Notes: a model not told the origin generated them from the letters alone. Counted from the first letter of the stretch, positions 23,443 through 32,502 are shown. The stretch is DNA of 60,191 nt from Streptomyces sp. G44 (GCF_016905445.1 NZ_JAFEXF010000021.1:1-60191); one strand, 5' to 3'. Translations and numbers: made by a program.

Positions 23443-25710
23443 CTATTCAGTATCGACGGTGCCGTAACGAGCATCCGTCCACTGGCGCTTGTAATCCTTT
23501 AGGGATGAATCCGAGATGGCAATGCGAAGCTGCGCCCGACGCTCCAGTAGACGATCAAGCTCCTGCAACCAGGCAAAACCCTGCTCCAGTAGCGCAGAAA
23601 TTTGCTTCTGCTCTGATTCTGGCGGCAAAGGCACAAAGAGGTTCGCGAGCTGCTTCTGATTAATCTTCGGCATAGCGACTCGGTTCGCCAGTGTTGAAGC
23701 AGCTGTCACAAACGTCTCGCTCAACATGAAACCGTGAAGGTAGCCAACGTCAATGCTGGGCGTGATCGGATACATGTCTGCACTACAGAGTCCATTGAAG
23801 TCCACTCGAACGACCTTGGACAAGTTGGGTCGAATCTTGGAGTACAGGATTTGTCCAGCGAAGAAGTAGTGGTTGGCGCTCGTCACTCCGTCCTCACCTA
23901 CGGTCCGACAGTTGAGCAGACGCCCGGTGGCCTTCTCCACGTTGTCGGGGGCCACGTGGATCGCGTCCTGATAGGAGCCAGGGTTCACAAGGTTGCTGGC
24001 GATCTCTGCAACCTCGCCGAACCGAGCCCACGCCCAGGTTGCGGGGATGGGTTCCTCGGGCTCTGTTGTGAAGTTCACCGCACCCAGCAAGCGTGTCGTC
24101 GCCTTGCTCAGCGAACTCCTTAGGTTCTTTACGATGTCGTGGCCGCTTGCCTCACCCTCTTGTGACTGTGACAACAGGCCTCGGTAGGCGCCGAAGAGGA
24201 GCAAGTTTCGGAGCTTTGCGGTGACGCCGGGTAGCTCCAGCTCTGTCGTGAGGTTCGAGATGAAGGAGGTGCTGGGGTCCAATGTCGTGTCTGTGGTGAG
24301 CAGGTCGTAGAAGCCGCTTGTGATCTCGGAGATTGACTTGTTGACGATCGTCAACTCGTCAGCACTGCCCAAGCCCGACGCTGCGGGGTCCGCCAGCTGG
24401 TTCGGGTTGGCGATGTCGAGGTTATACCCACGATCCTTAATCGTCTGGATCGGTACCCGCCAAGCCTGGTCAGTCTCTTCCCGGTTGTCCCACCAAGCCC
24501 GCACACCGTCAAACTCAGAAGCCTTGATCGGGTTGGTCTTGCCGTATGCCTTGAGGTGGTCCGGGATGCGGTGCTCGAAGTACCAGGTCTCTTTCGTCGC
24601 TTCACCCTTGGTGAAGAACACCAGGTTCGTAGCGATATCAGTGTATGGACTGAAGGCAGATGGCGGGATACGAACGATCGTGTGGACGTTGCACTCCTTG
24701 AAGAGGCGTTCCTTCACACGCGTCGTGACGCCCTGGCGAAAAAGAAATCCGTCAGGCAGAACCATGCCGGCGCGTCCGCCATTGCAAAGCAAGCGGATGA
24801 TCAGTACAAGGAACAAGTCAGCCGTCTCGCGTGTACGAACGTCAGCCGGGAAGTTCTGCTCGATACCGGGTTCCTCAACACCTCCGAAGGGAGGGTTCGT
24901 GACTACTACATCAACTTGGTCGCCGGGTCCGTAGTCACGAAGTGGGCGAGCGAGTGTGTTCGCACGACGCAGAGACGTCGGTGCGTCAACGCCGTGCAAG
25001 ATCATGTTGGTGAGGCAGAGAACGTGGGGGAGCTGCTTCTTCTCGGTACCTCGGATCGAAGCTTGCAAGGTCTTCTCGTCGTCCGCCGTCTTGACCTGCT
25101 TGCGCTTGTGGTCGATGGCGTTGGCCAAGAAGCCGCCGGTACCGGCGGCCGGGTCAAAGACACGCTCATCGAGCAGAGGGTTAACCATCTCGACCACAAA
25201 CTCAGTCAGCGCTCTGGGCGTGTAGAACTCCCCCGAGTTGCCAGCGCTCTGAAGGTCCTTCAGCAGCTTCTCGTAGAGATCGTTGAACTGGTGCCGGTCG
25301 GCCCGCACCGTGAAGTCAATCGAGTTGATCTTGTTGATCACCTGGCGGAGCAGCGTGCCGCTCTTCATGTAGTTGTACGAGTCCTCGAAAGCCTCGCGCA
25401 CGATCAGGGTGCGCGGGTTGGTGCCGCCACTCAGCTTGCGCAGCGCCGGGAAGAGGTCGTTGTTGACGAAGTCGTTGAGGCCATCACCGGTGAGGCCTTC
25501 TTCGTCGCCCGCCCAGGCCCGCCACTGGTACTGCGCTGGGATCGCCGGCACGTAGCCGGCGGTCATCAGCTCCAGCTCCTGCTCGGTGTCGTCCAGGATC
25601 TTGAGGAAAATCATCCAGACGAGCTGGCTGAGGCGCTGCGCATCGCCGTCCACACCCTGGTCTTGCCGCATGATGTCTTGGATGGACTTGATGAGCGTGG
25701 ACGAAATCAC
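23443..25710 (-). CDS. Type I restriction-modification: fused HsdM-HsdS
   Basis: A 755-residue protein. Residues ~1-500 are an N6-adenine methylase (HsdM): helical N-terminal domain from IQDIMRQDQGVDGDAQRLSQLVWMIFLK, SAM motif DPAAGTGGFLANAI, catalytic VVVTNPPFGG. Residues ~560-755 are one HsdS-like target-recognition domain plus a coiled-coil conserved region (PATWAWARFGEVAEIASN, then LPPESEQKQISALLEQ, LLERRAQLRIAI). Classical systems have a separate HsdS with two recognition domains; one domain per subunit suggests a dimer reading a palindromic bipartite site. GC content is clearly lower than the flanking chromosome. GTG start overlaps the hsdR stop. Confidence 0.87.
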   Translation of the reverse strand: MISSTLIKSIQDIMRQDQGVDGDAQRLSQLVWMIFLKILDDTEQELELMTAGYVPAIPAQYQWRAWAGDEEGLTGDGLNDFVNNDLFPALRKLSGGTNPRTLIVREAFEDSYNYMKSGTLLRQVINKINSIDFTVRADRHQFNDLYEKLLKDLQSAGNSGEFYTPRALTEFVVEMVNPLLDERVFDPAAGTGGFLANAIDHKRKQVKTADDEKTLQASIRGTEKKQLPHVLCLTNMILHGVDAPTSLRRANTLARPLRDYGPGDQVDVVVTNPPFGGVEEPGIEQNFPADVRTRETADLFLVLIIRLLCNGGRAGMVLPDGFLFRQGVTTRVKERLFKECNVHTIVRIPPSAFSPYTDIATNLVFFTKGEATKETWYFEHRIPDHLKAYGKTNPIKASEFDGVRAWWDNREETDQAWRVPIQTIKDRGYNLDIANPNQLADPAASGLGSADELTIVNKSISEITSGFYDLLTTDTTLDPSTSFISNLTTELELPGVTAKLRNLLLFGAYRGLLSQSQEGEASGHDIVKNLRSSLSKATTRLLGAVNFTTEPEEPIPATWAWARFGEVAEIASNLVNPGSYQDAIHVAPDNVEKATGRLLNCRTVGEDGVTSANHYFFAGQILYSKIRPNLSKVVRVDFNGLCSADMYPITPSIDVGYLHGFMLSETFVTAASTLANRVAMPKINQKQLANLFVPLPPESEQKQISALLEQGFAWLQELDRLLERRAQLRIAISDSSLKDYKRQWTDARYGTVDTE

Positions 25711-28160
25711 TGCGCCTCCTGGTACAACTGCTGCTCAAGGTCATGCACGGCCTTGAAATAGGTCTCGCGAGTTCCGAAGGATCGTATGAGCTCCATGGGG
25801 CCGCCCATGGAGCGGAAAGGCTCCACCCGCAGCACCCCGATGTCCTCCAACGAGCGCAAGCCAGACTCGACGTACTTCTCCAGTAGCGCCTCCAACACGG
25901 AGCGCATCTGGCCCTGGTACTTGCCCAGATAGCCGTTCGCGTGGACTGCTGCGGCCCGCTGCCGACGCTCGATCGGCTGACGTTCGTAGGCAACATCGAG
26001 CGCCATGTCGAATGGATCAAGCGCTAGGCCTGACTGTTCCACCAGGTCTTCCAGCGGTATGCCGGCGTCCACCAGCTCGTCGAGCAGGGCCGATCGCTGC
26101 TCCGCAGCCGACCAGGCGCTCACGAAGGCGTCTGCGGTCGGATACCGCTCCAGCAGGCCGCTGCGGACGAACTCCTTGAGGCTGGAGGTGAGCGGTTTGC
26201 CGTCAGTCCCGAGCATCTGCACCTGTTCGCCGATGATCGTCACGGCCTGGCCGCTCACCATGATTCGCTTGCGACGGACGTTGCGCGCTCCCGGCCGCTC
26301 GACCCACTGCTCGGGACCTTCGTCGCCCTCGCGTTCGCCCGCGGTCTCGTCGACGTCGTCCAGCTCTTCGACGGCATCGTTCATGTCGCCGTCGGGCGGC
26401 AGCTCGTAGACCTTGACCGGGTCGCCGTCAAAGCCCTCGTCGGCAAACAGCTTGGTGACGTTCTTAAAGTCCATGATCACGAAGAACCACTTGTCGTAGT
26501 CCGTCCGCACCCGCGTGCCGCGACCGATCATCTGCTTGAAGTCGGTCATGCTCTCGACCCGGCTGTTGAGCACGATCAGCTTGCAGGTCTGGGCGTCCAC
26601 ACCGGTCGCCAGCAGCTTGCTGGTCGTCGCGATCACGGGGTAGGACATCGCGGGATCGATAAAGTTGTCGAGTTCCTGCTTACCCTGCTGATCGTCGCCG
26701 GTGATCTGCATGACGTAGCGCGAGTCCTTACGGACCTCATCGGCGTTGAGGTTGGCCAGTATCCGGCGCATGCGGTTAGCGTGCGGGATGTCCTGGCAGA
26801 AGACGATCACCTTGGCGTAGCGATCCGTGCTCTTCAGGTACTCGGTGATCCGCTCGGCAACCCGCTTGTCGCGCTCCGGGAAGACGATCGAATCATCGAT
26901 GTCCTCGCCGGTGTAGTGCCGGTCGGGGATCAAGTTGCCCGCGTCGTCACGCTGTCCCTCCTCAGGGCGCCAGCCGAAGGTGTCGACGTCAAGCGCCGTG
27001 CGGATGACCTTGTACGGCGCCAGGAAGCCGTCGTCGATGCCCTGCTTCAGGGAGTAGGTGTAAAGCGGGTCACCGAAGTAGTCGATGTTGCTGACCGTCT
27101 TCGTCTCCTTGGGCGTGGCCGTCATGCCGAGCTGGATGGCCGAGCCGAAGTACTCCAGGATGCCGCGCCAGGCACTGTCCTCGCGGGCGCTGCCACGGTG
27201 GCACTCATCGACGATGATCAGGTCGAAGAAGTCGGGTGAGAACTGCTTGTATACGTTGTCGATCTCCTCTGTACCGGTCACGGCCTGGTAGAGGGACAGG
27301 TACAGTTCGAAGCTCTTGTCGACAACCTTGCTGTCCCCGCCGTCCGGGTCGTCGGCGTTCGCGACCTTGGTGATGGTCCCCCGCGAGGCGCTGAGTTTCG
27401 CCATGCGGCCCTTGAACATGGCGAAGTCGTTCATCATGGTCTGGTCGATCAGGATGTTGCGGTCGGCCAGGAACAATACGCGGGCCTGGCCCTTGTTCGG
27501 GTTGATCGACCTGAAGGACTCCATGAAGCGCCAGATAATCTGCGCGGCGGTGTAGGTCTTGCCCGTCCCGGTGGCCATGACCAGCAGCAGGCGCTTCTGG
27601 TCCTTGGCGATAGCTTCCAGCGTCCGGTTGACCGCGATGCGCTGGTAGTAGCGCGGACGGCGTCCCGACCCGTCGTCATGGAACTGACCTGCGATCACCG
27701 GCTCGTCGGCGTCCTCGATGCCCTTCCACTGCTTGTACAGCTGGTAGAGGGCTTCAGGAGAGGGGAACTGCTCCAGCGGGATCTCGACTTCGACATCGGG
27801 CCGGCTGCCAGTGCGGTCGTGCCACACGAAGGAGTCGCCGTTGCTGGTGAAGACCGATGGTACGTCGAGCTGCTCGGCGTACTCGATCGCCTGCTGCATC
27901 CCGTCGCCCGGCTCGTGGTTGTTGTCCTTGGCCTCGACCACGGCGATCGGGAGGTTGGGACGCCATTCCAACAGGTAGTCGACCTTCTTGGGTTTCTTGC
28001 GCACACCCTTCTTGCCGACCACCTGGATGCGTCCAGCCGAGAAGTAGTAGTACTCCTCGCGGAGCGAGGTCAGGGGCCAACCGGCGGTACTCATGGCGGG
28101 CGTGATGTACCGGGTACGGATCTCCGTCTCGGTCAGCTGGGACTTGTCTGAATCGCTCAC
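25707..28160 (-). CDS. hsdR: Type I restriction endonuclease HsdR (EcoEI-type)
   Basis: An 817-residue translocase-nuclease. The N-terminal PD-(D/E)xK nuclease shows KKVDYLLEWRPNLPIAVVEAKDNN. The SF2 motor follows: LLLVMATGTGKTYTAAQII (Walker A), LIIVDECHRGSA (DECH), MTATPKET, and MIGRGTRVRTDY (motif VI). The C-terminal helical domain binds the methylase complex. With the fused HsdM-HsdS it cleaves unmodified DNA far from its recognition site and defends against phage and plasmids. First gene of a two-gene minus-strand operon; all catalytic motifs appear intact, unlike several island neighbours. Confidence 0.92.
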   Translation of the reverse strand: MSDSDKSQLTETEIRTRYITPAMSTAGWPLTSLREEYYYFSAGRIQVVGKKGVRKKPKKVDYLLEWRPNLPIAVVEAKDNNHEPGDGMQQAIEYAEQLDVPSVFTSNGDSFVWHDRTGSRPDVEVEIPLEQFPSPEALYQLYKQWKGIEDADEPVIAGQFHDDGSGRRPRYYQRIAVNRTLEAIAKDQKRLLLVMATGTGKTYTAAQIIWRFMESFRSINPNKGQARVLFLADRNILIDQTMMNDFAMFKGRMAKLSASRGTITKVANADDPDGGDSKVVDKSFELYLSLYQAVTGTEEIDNVYKQFSPDFFDLIIVDECHRGSAREDSAWRGILEYFGSAIQLGMTATPKETKTVSNIDYFGDPLYTYSLKQGIDDGFLAPYKVIRTALDVDTFGWRPEEGQRDDAGNLIPDRHYTGEDIDDSIVFPERDKRVAERITEYLKSTDRYAKVIVFCQDIPHANRMRRILANLNADEVRKDSRYVMQITGDDQQGKQELDNFIDPAMSYPVIATTSKLLATGVDAQTCKLIVLNSRVESMTDFKQMIGRGTRVRTDYDKWFFVIMDFKNVTKLFADEGFDGDPVKVYELPPDGDMNDAVEELDDVDETAGEREGDEGPEQWVERPGARNVRRKRIMVSGQAVTIIGEQVQMLGTDGKPLTSSLKEFVRSGLLERYPTADAFVSAWSAAEQRSALLDELVDAGIPLEDLVEQSGLALDPFDMALDVAYERQPIERRQRAAAVHANGYLGKYQGQMRSVLEALLEKYVESGLRSLEDIGVLRVEPFRSMGGPMELIRSFGTRETYFKAVHDLEQQLYQEAQ

Positions 28161-28315
28161 GGGGAGATTCTACGGACCACCACCGACAGTCACGAGGATG
28201 GCGCACGGCCCGGCGTCGTGGGTACACCGTGGAGCCAGACCGGCGGTGCACATCCCTGCGGCTGGTTGCCGCCCGACCTCCAACATTCTCCGTTCTCTCC
28301 TTTTGCTTGCTCTAT

Positions 28316-28353
28316 CTCCTCTCTTGTTGTTACTCTCTCACTAAAGAGAGGAG
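28316..28353 (+). promoter_or_regulatory. Hairpin that can hide the ribosome site of the four-gene cluster
   Basis: CTCCTCTCTT (28316-28325) is perfectly complementary to AAGAGAGGAG (28344-28353), which contains the Shine-Dalgarno of the gene starting at 28359. The loop is 18 bases. The preceding ~60 bases are strikingly pyrimidine-rich. If transcription begins upstream of 28316, translation would be off until the stem opens. If it begins at about 28343 (TACTCT at 28331-28336 as -10), the mRNA lacks the left arm and is free. The choice is undecided from sequence. Confidence 0.45.
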
Positions 28354-28358
28354 GCGCA

Positions 28359-28769
28359 ATGACGGAGACAGTCGAGGTGGACACGCAGACTTACCAGTCG
28401 CTGGAGTTCGCGGCCCGCATGAGTGGCTGTACAGCAGGCGAGGTGGTGGCACGGTTGGTGGCCGCCGCCAGCACGCCACCCCCTGCGACGACGGAGAAAA
28501 CGGAGCAACCGGAAGCAGCGAGCGGCGTGACGGTCTACGCGGATTACGAGGGCCACCGCACGCAGGGCAGGTACGACCCGAGGACGACGCGCATCGACAT
28601 CACGTCGGGGCCGCTTAGTGGGCAGAGCTTCAAGACGCCGACCGGTGCCGCCCGCGCCGTGGTGGCGCACTACAAGCCTGGTGTCAGCCCTAACCGCAAC
28701 GGCTGGTCGTTCTGGCTGCTCGACGACGGCTCCGCGAGATTCCTCCAGAGCATCCGGGGAGCGTCGTGA
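28359..28769 (+). CDS. RHH-like plus RAMA-like modified-DNA reader protein
   Basis: A 136-residue protein. The N-terminal ~40 residues (VEVDTQTYQSLEFAARMSGCTAGEVVARLVAAA) look like a ribbon-helix-helix. The C-terminal part (VTVYADYEGHRTQGRYDPRTTRIDI, then FKTPTGAARAVV, GWSFWLL) resembles RAMA, the restriction-associated domain predicted to read modified DNA. It starts a tight four-gene operon divergent from hsdR. A role in sensing methylation state near the R-M system is attractive but inferred. ATG 28359 follows GAGAGGAGG. Confidence 0.55.
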   Translation: MTETVEVDTQTYQSLEFAARMSGCTAGEVVARLVAAASTPPPATTEKTEQPEAASGVTVYADYEGHRTQGRYDPRTTRIDITSGPLSGQSFKTPTGAARAVVAHYKPGVSPNRNGWSFWLLDDGSARFLQSIRGAS

Positions 28770-29143
28770 CCAGCGAGGCGGAGCGGCAGTTCCACCGCGC
28801 CATGGTGCTCGGCGTGGCACGCCTCAAGCGGGAGATCAGCTACAACGCGACCCGCTTCATGGAGATGGTCGGCGAACTGGGCGGCGCCGAAGCCGCCCGC
28901 CAGTTGCTACGCGGACGGGACGGCTCGGACGGCTTCACCACCCTCTGGGAGCACGGACGACTGGAGATGAGCGTCGAGGCGTTCGTACTGCTGCCGTGGT
29001 ATCGGGAGCTGTTCACCGAGGAGCAGCTGAAGACGGCCGAGCGGCGGCTGCGTGAGCACCGCTTCGACGTCGAGCGGTTCCTGCGCGCATCCACACAATC
29101 GCCCCCGGTGTGGGTCGCGTCGAACTCATTCCAGGCTGGCTGA
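28766..29143 (+). CDS. Small helical protein of unknown function in the RM-linked cluster
   Basis: A 125-residue, mostly helical, charged protein with a conserved-looking centre (RFMEMVGELGGAEAARQLLRG, then GFTTLWEHGRLEMSVEAFVL and ERRLREHRFDVERFL). No catalytic motif or membrane segment. GTG start overlaps the previous stop by four bases, and the next gene begins three bases after its stop, so it is made with the RAMA-like and HNH-like proteins. Not assigned to a named family with confidence. Confidence 0.6.
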   Translation: MTSEAERQFHRAMVLGVARLKREISYNATRFMEMVGELGGAEAARQLLRGRDGSDGFTTLWEHGRLEMSVEAFVLLPWYRELFTEEQLKTAERRLREHRFDVERFLRASTQSPPVWVASNSFQAG

Positions 29144-29146
29144 TCC

Positions 29147-30250
29147 ATGCCCGCCACCTGCGTCTTCTGTGGCTCCGCCGACATCCTTACTGGCGAGCAT
29201 GTCCTCGGAGACTGGCTGAGCAAGATCGGCCTTGACCTTGATCCGGTGCCGCACGGTGCTGGTTGGCTGAACCGCATCGGGCGCGAACTCGGCGTGCGCC
29301 CGCCGTTCCGCCAGAAGGTTCGAGACGTCTGCGGCGACTGCAACCACGGCTGGATGAGCCGCCTCGAAGTCGTCGCGCAGCGCGTCCTGACCCCGCTCAT
29401 CCTCGGGCAGCCCGGCCGCATCGAGGCGGCGGACCAAGGTGCAATCGCCGCGTGGGTGCAGAAGACCGCGCTTACGGCGATGCTGGTGTCCTCCGAGGCG
29501 GACCGGGACAGAGGCTACGGACTCCCGGTCTCGGAGTACCACGAGTTGTACGCGCTCCGGGACGAACTCCGGCCGCTCCCGGCAAGCCGGTTCTGGGCCG
29601 GACGATACGAAGGAGTTCGCGGCTGGTCGATCCGGGTCACGCCGTTGGCGGCGCGCGTCGACGGCCTGCCGGAGCCCGACCGGCCGCAGGCCTACGCCAT
29701 GACCATCTTGCTCGGACAGCTCGTGCTCCATGGGGTGCGGTTCACGACGCCGAGCCTCCAAGTCCGCGTGTCCAGTCGGCTGCCTCAGTTCTGGCCGCCT
29801 GCAGGGCCGGTCACCTGGCCGAGCGGGACGCCCCTAAACGATGACGGGTTCCTGGACTTCGCCGGTGGCAAGGACTTCCACTCGACCGAGCAGCACATCG
29901 AGCTGCAACCCTGGCAGCCCGCAACTGAGCTGACGCCGAGTCAGGCCGTGGGCGGCATGGTCGAGCTGCCAACAATCTGCGGCAAGCACGTCGTGTACTA
30001 CCCTGCCGCGCTCGTCGGCGAGGCGATGCACGGTCGGTTCTATGTCTTTGGGACAGCGTGCGAGTGCCCCATGGCCTACCTGATCCGCACCGAGCCAGAT
30101 GGCGCGCACTGCAAGGCTGCCGACACCGCGGAGGTCATCTCGGGACTGTACGAGAAGCTGCCGGGTGAGGAGTACGAGATTGAGGACGATGACGGCAGCT
30201 TCTGGTGCAAACGGTTGCCGAGCCCATTCCAGCAGAAGACGGAGCCGTGA
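29147..30250 (+). CDS. HNH-like zinc-binding putative nuclease
   Basis: A 367-residue protein. The N-terminus carries CVFCGSADILTGEHVLGDWLSK, and about 40 residues later DVCGDCNHGWMSRLE: a CxxC...EH...CxxCN pattern typical of HNH-type nucleases, in which the EH pair contributes to the metal site. The remaining ~290 residues are unassigned. A DNA-cleaving effector fits the position in a cluster with a predicted modified-DNA reader and a DUF4365 protein beside a type I R-M system. No activity is proven, and zinc-binding without cleavage is possible. Confidence 0.6.
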   Translation: MPATCVFCGSADILTGEHVLGDWLSKIGLDLDPVPHGAGWLNRIGRELGVRPPFRQKVRDVCGDCNHGWMSRLEVVAQRVLTPLILGQPGRIEAADQGAIAAWVQKTALTAMLVSSEADRDRGYGLPVSEYHELYALRDELRPLPASRFWAGRYEGVRGWSIRVTPLAARVDGLPEPDRPQAYAMTILLGQLVLHGVRFTTPSLQVRVSSRLPQFWPPAGPVTWPSGTPLNDDGFLDFAGGKDFHSTEQHIELQPWQPATELTPSQAVGGMVELPTICGKHVVYYPAALVGEAMHGRFYVFGTACECPMAYLIRTEPDGAHCKAADTAEVISGLYEKLPGEEYEIEDDDGSFWCKRLPSPFQQKTEP

Positions 30251-31212
30251 TGCGCCGTAAACCCTCTGCCAAGGTCGCCACTATCGGGGTGACCCGCACC
30301 AAGCTCGCCGTCGAGGACGAGCTGGAGTGGCTGTTCCGCGAGCAGCCCACCGAGGACTACGGCATTGACGCGCATGCCGAGGTTGTCGACGGCGAGGACG
30401 TCCGTGGACGGCTGCTGGCCCTGCAGATCAAGAGCGGGATGAGCTGGTTCCGGGAGGCGGCGCCAGAGGGTTGGTGGTTCCGGCCGGACGCCGAGCACGT
30501 GGCCTACTGGCTCAACCATTCGCTGCCGGTGGCCGTGGTGCTGTACCACCCGGAGACGAAGCGCTGCCACTGGCAGTTGGTGAACCGAAAGACGCTCCAG
30601 GAGACATCCACCGGCGGCTGGAAGCTGCTGGTGCCGGAAGCCCAGGTGCTGGATGCGAGCGCCCGAAAGGCCCTCCGGGAGGCCGCCGAGGGCGATCCGT
30701 ACGAGCTGCGTATCCGTGAACTGCAGCTGGCCAAGCCATGGATGGAGCTGTTGGCCAGCGGCAAGCGGCTGGTGGTCGACATGGAGGAATGGGTCAACAA
30801 AGGCTCAGGACGAGGCGACATTCGTCTAGGCATAGACAACGAGGACGGCGAGGAACCCGAGAAGCTGGCCAGTTGGGGCGTGTTCCTTGGTCTCGCCAGC
30901 TACGCCGAGGTGGTGCCGAAGCTGTTTGCGTGGGCTGACGCCCACGTGCACCCGGAGACGTACGACGGGACGGAGTATGACCAGTACAGAGCAGATTGCT
31001 GTATTTGGGACGATGAGTATGAAGTCCTCGCGGCGGTGCCGTTCGAGGAGTGGAAGCGGGGTGTGGATAAAGAACGTATCCGACCGTACCGCAATGGTGG
31101 CGGGGAGGTCGACTTCTACCGGCTGGAGCTGACGCTCAACGAGCTGGGCAAGGCGTTTTTGGTGGTGGATAAGTTCGGGATGGAGGGTGGGAGGTTGCTG
31201 ACGGAAGGGTAG
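30250..31212 (+). CDS. DUF4365-type PD-(D/E)xK nuclease-like protein
   Basis: A 320-residue protein whose first ~150 residues match DUF4365: a start like ATIGVTRTKLAVEDELEWLFREQ, then EDYGIDAHAEVVDG and RLLALQIKSG. The D...QxK arrangement is a PD-(D/E)xK nuclease-type active site. DUF4365 proteins are frequent in defence islands. The C-terminal ~170 residues are unassigned. ATG 30250 overlaps the HNH-like gene's stop. A strong terminator follows, closing the four-gene unit. Confidence 0.7.
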   Translation: MRRKPSAKVATIGVTRTKLAVEDELEWLFREQPTEDYGIDAHAEVVDGEDVRGRLLALQIKSGMSWFREAAPEGWWFRPDAEHVAYWLNHSLPVAVVLYHPETKRCHWQLVNRKTLQETSTGGWKLLVPEAQVLDASARKALREAAEGDPYELRIRELQLAKPWMELLASGKRLVVDMEEWVNKGSGRGDIRLGIDNEDGEEPEKLASWGVFLGLASYAEVVPKLFAWADAHVHPETYDGTEYDQYRADCCIWDDEYEVLAAVPFEEWKRGVDKERIRPYRNGGGEVDFYRLELTLNELGKAFLVVDKFGMEGGRLLTEG

Positions 31213-31245
31213 ATAAGCCAGGAGCCTGACGGCCCCCAGGACACC

Positions 31246-31277
31246 AAATAACCACCGACTGGCGTCGGTGGTTATTT
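31246..31277 (+). terminator. Rho-independent terminator closing the four-gene cluster
   Basis: AAATAACCACCGAC, loop TGGC, GTCGGTGGTTATTT: a perfect 14-bp stem 34 bases after the DUF4365 stop, with A and T at the base so it can act in both directions. Confidence 0.85.
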
Positions 31278-31331
31278 GATTCTCATTCTGGGGGTGTGGT
31301 AGGTCGGTCTCAGGAAGCGCGACAACCTCCT

Positions 31332-31354
31332 GCCCTAGCACGCGGTGCTAGGGC
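31332..31354. repeat. Perfect 10-bp inverted repeat
   Basis: GCCCTAGCAC-GCG-GTGCTAGGGC. It follows the terminator by about 55 bases and could be a second terminator or a protein or recombination site. It opens a gene-poor stretch up to 31734. Confidence 0.6.
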
Positions 31355-31734
31355 AAGCGGACCAGGCGTCCGGGATAGTGGTGTACTGACCCTGCTGCCC
31401 TCCCGGGGTCATAATGCGGCAGTATTACGACACTCTCCTCAGTTCCTGCTAAAAGTACGCGATGATTACAGCCACGCCCGGCGCAACTGGCTCAACCATT
31501 CGCTGTCATGGCCGTGCGGGACGTGCTTGATGCCCTCGCATTGTGACGGAACCGCCTGTATAGGGCTCGATACCATGTCGTGCTTCCCAATCCATGTAGC
31601 GCGGGTGCTCAAAAGCTGAGGGTAGGCGCCGGTACGTACGGCTTCCCGGTTGCGCCCGCATCGTTGGCCGGAGGCCGCGACCTGCGGGACCATGGTCGAG
31701 AACGGTTCGCCAAGTTTCTCGCAACGAAGCCGCC
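31355..31734. other. Gene-poor stretch with a 20-bp copy of DUF4365-gene sequence
   Basis: No intact gene. Bases 31486-31505 are identical to 30506-30525 inside the DUF4365 gene (encoding WLNHSL in both), and weaker similarity continues a few codons further. This may be the remnant of a duplicated relative. The rest shows no recognisable coding pattern. Confidence 0.4.
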
Positions 31735-31969
31735 ATGCGCGCCACGTTTCTCGGCAAAAACCCAGTCCCAGGAGGGCCAGTCGCCCACCCTGTTCGCCAC
31801 CGACCGCACCGACCGCGTGACCTACATCGCACAGGGCTGGAAGGTCACCGACCCGCAGGCGCTCGCTGACGTCGGTGACGTGCCCGACCACGAGACCTTG
31901 ATCGAGATCCCCGAAGACGTGCTCAAGATGTACGCCCGTCGCTACCTGGAGCAGGAGGGCCAGCGCTGA
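31735..31969 (+). pseudogene. Frameshifted small partner of the DUF6879 gene
   Basis: ATG 31735 opens MRATFLGKNP in one frame; the continuation QSPTLFATDRTDRVTY, VQGW-like AQGWKVTDPQAL and PDHETLIEIPEDVL is in another frame after about 31760. From memory of Streptomyces mobile elements, a ~75-residue protein beginning like MRATFLGKDP and ending like this precedes DUF6879 genes. A one-base loss in the AAAAACCC run would explain the break. If the second frame has its own start it is not obvious. Confidence 0.55.
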
Positions 31970-31974
31970 GCCGC

Positions 31975-32502
31975 ATGATCGAACCCGGCCCCGAGTTCGG
32001 CCAGCTCTTCCGCACCTTCGAGCACACCGCCTTCCGGCTGGAGACGCGCGACCACTACAAGTCCGCGAACGAGTCGGCGGCACTGCGTCAGTTCGTCGCG
32101 GGTGAGCCGGTGAACATGGGCTGGTTCCAGAACTGGTTGAGCATGATCCGGGAGGCGACCGCGGCCGGCCGGCGGTTCGCACGTGTTCGAGTCGTGAGCA
32201 CGCCTCTGACCGACTACAGCCGGTTCGGCGTCTTCTGCTCGGAGTACACCAACGAGGCCGGCGAGGACATCCGGTACTTGAGGCGTGACGACGCCTCTGA
32301 ACTGCCGGACTACGACTACTGGTTTTTCGACTCGTCCAAGCTGGTGCGGATGCACTTCGATGACGATGAGAACTTCCTTGGCGGTGAACTCATCGAAGAC
32401 CCCGCCGTGATCGTGAAGCACAACTACTGGCGGGATGCCGCCTGGCACCGCGCCGTACGACGGGATGACTTTGCCACCGAAGCGAACGACAGGCATCACT
32501 AG
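31975..32502 (+). CDS. DUF6879-type protein
   Basis: A 175-residue protein (MIEPGPEFGQLFRTFEHTAFRLETRDHY ... LVRMHFDDDENFLGGELI) of the family annotated DUF6879, found widely in Streptomyces and often beside HTH (Scr1-type) regulators in mobile elements. Function unknown. Five bases separate it from the frameshifted upstream gene, and the remnant of an HTH gene overlaps its 3' end, in line with the usual gene order. Confidence 0.75.
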   Translation: MIEPGPEFGQLFRTFEHTAFRLETRDHYKSANESAALRQFVAGEPVNMGWFQNWLSMIREATAAGRRFARVRVVSTPLTDYSRFGVFCSEYTNEAGEDIRYLRRDDASELPDYDYWFFDSSKLVRMHFDDDENFLGGELIEDPAVIVKHNYWRDAAWHRAVRRDDFATEANDRHH

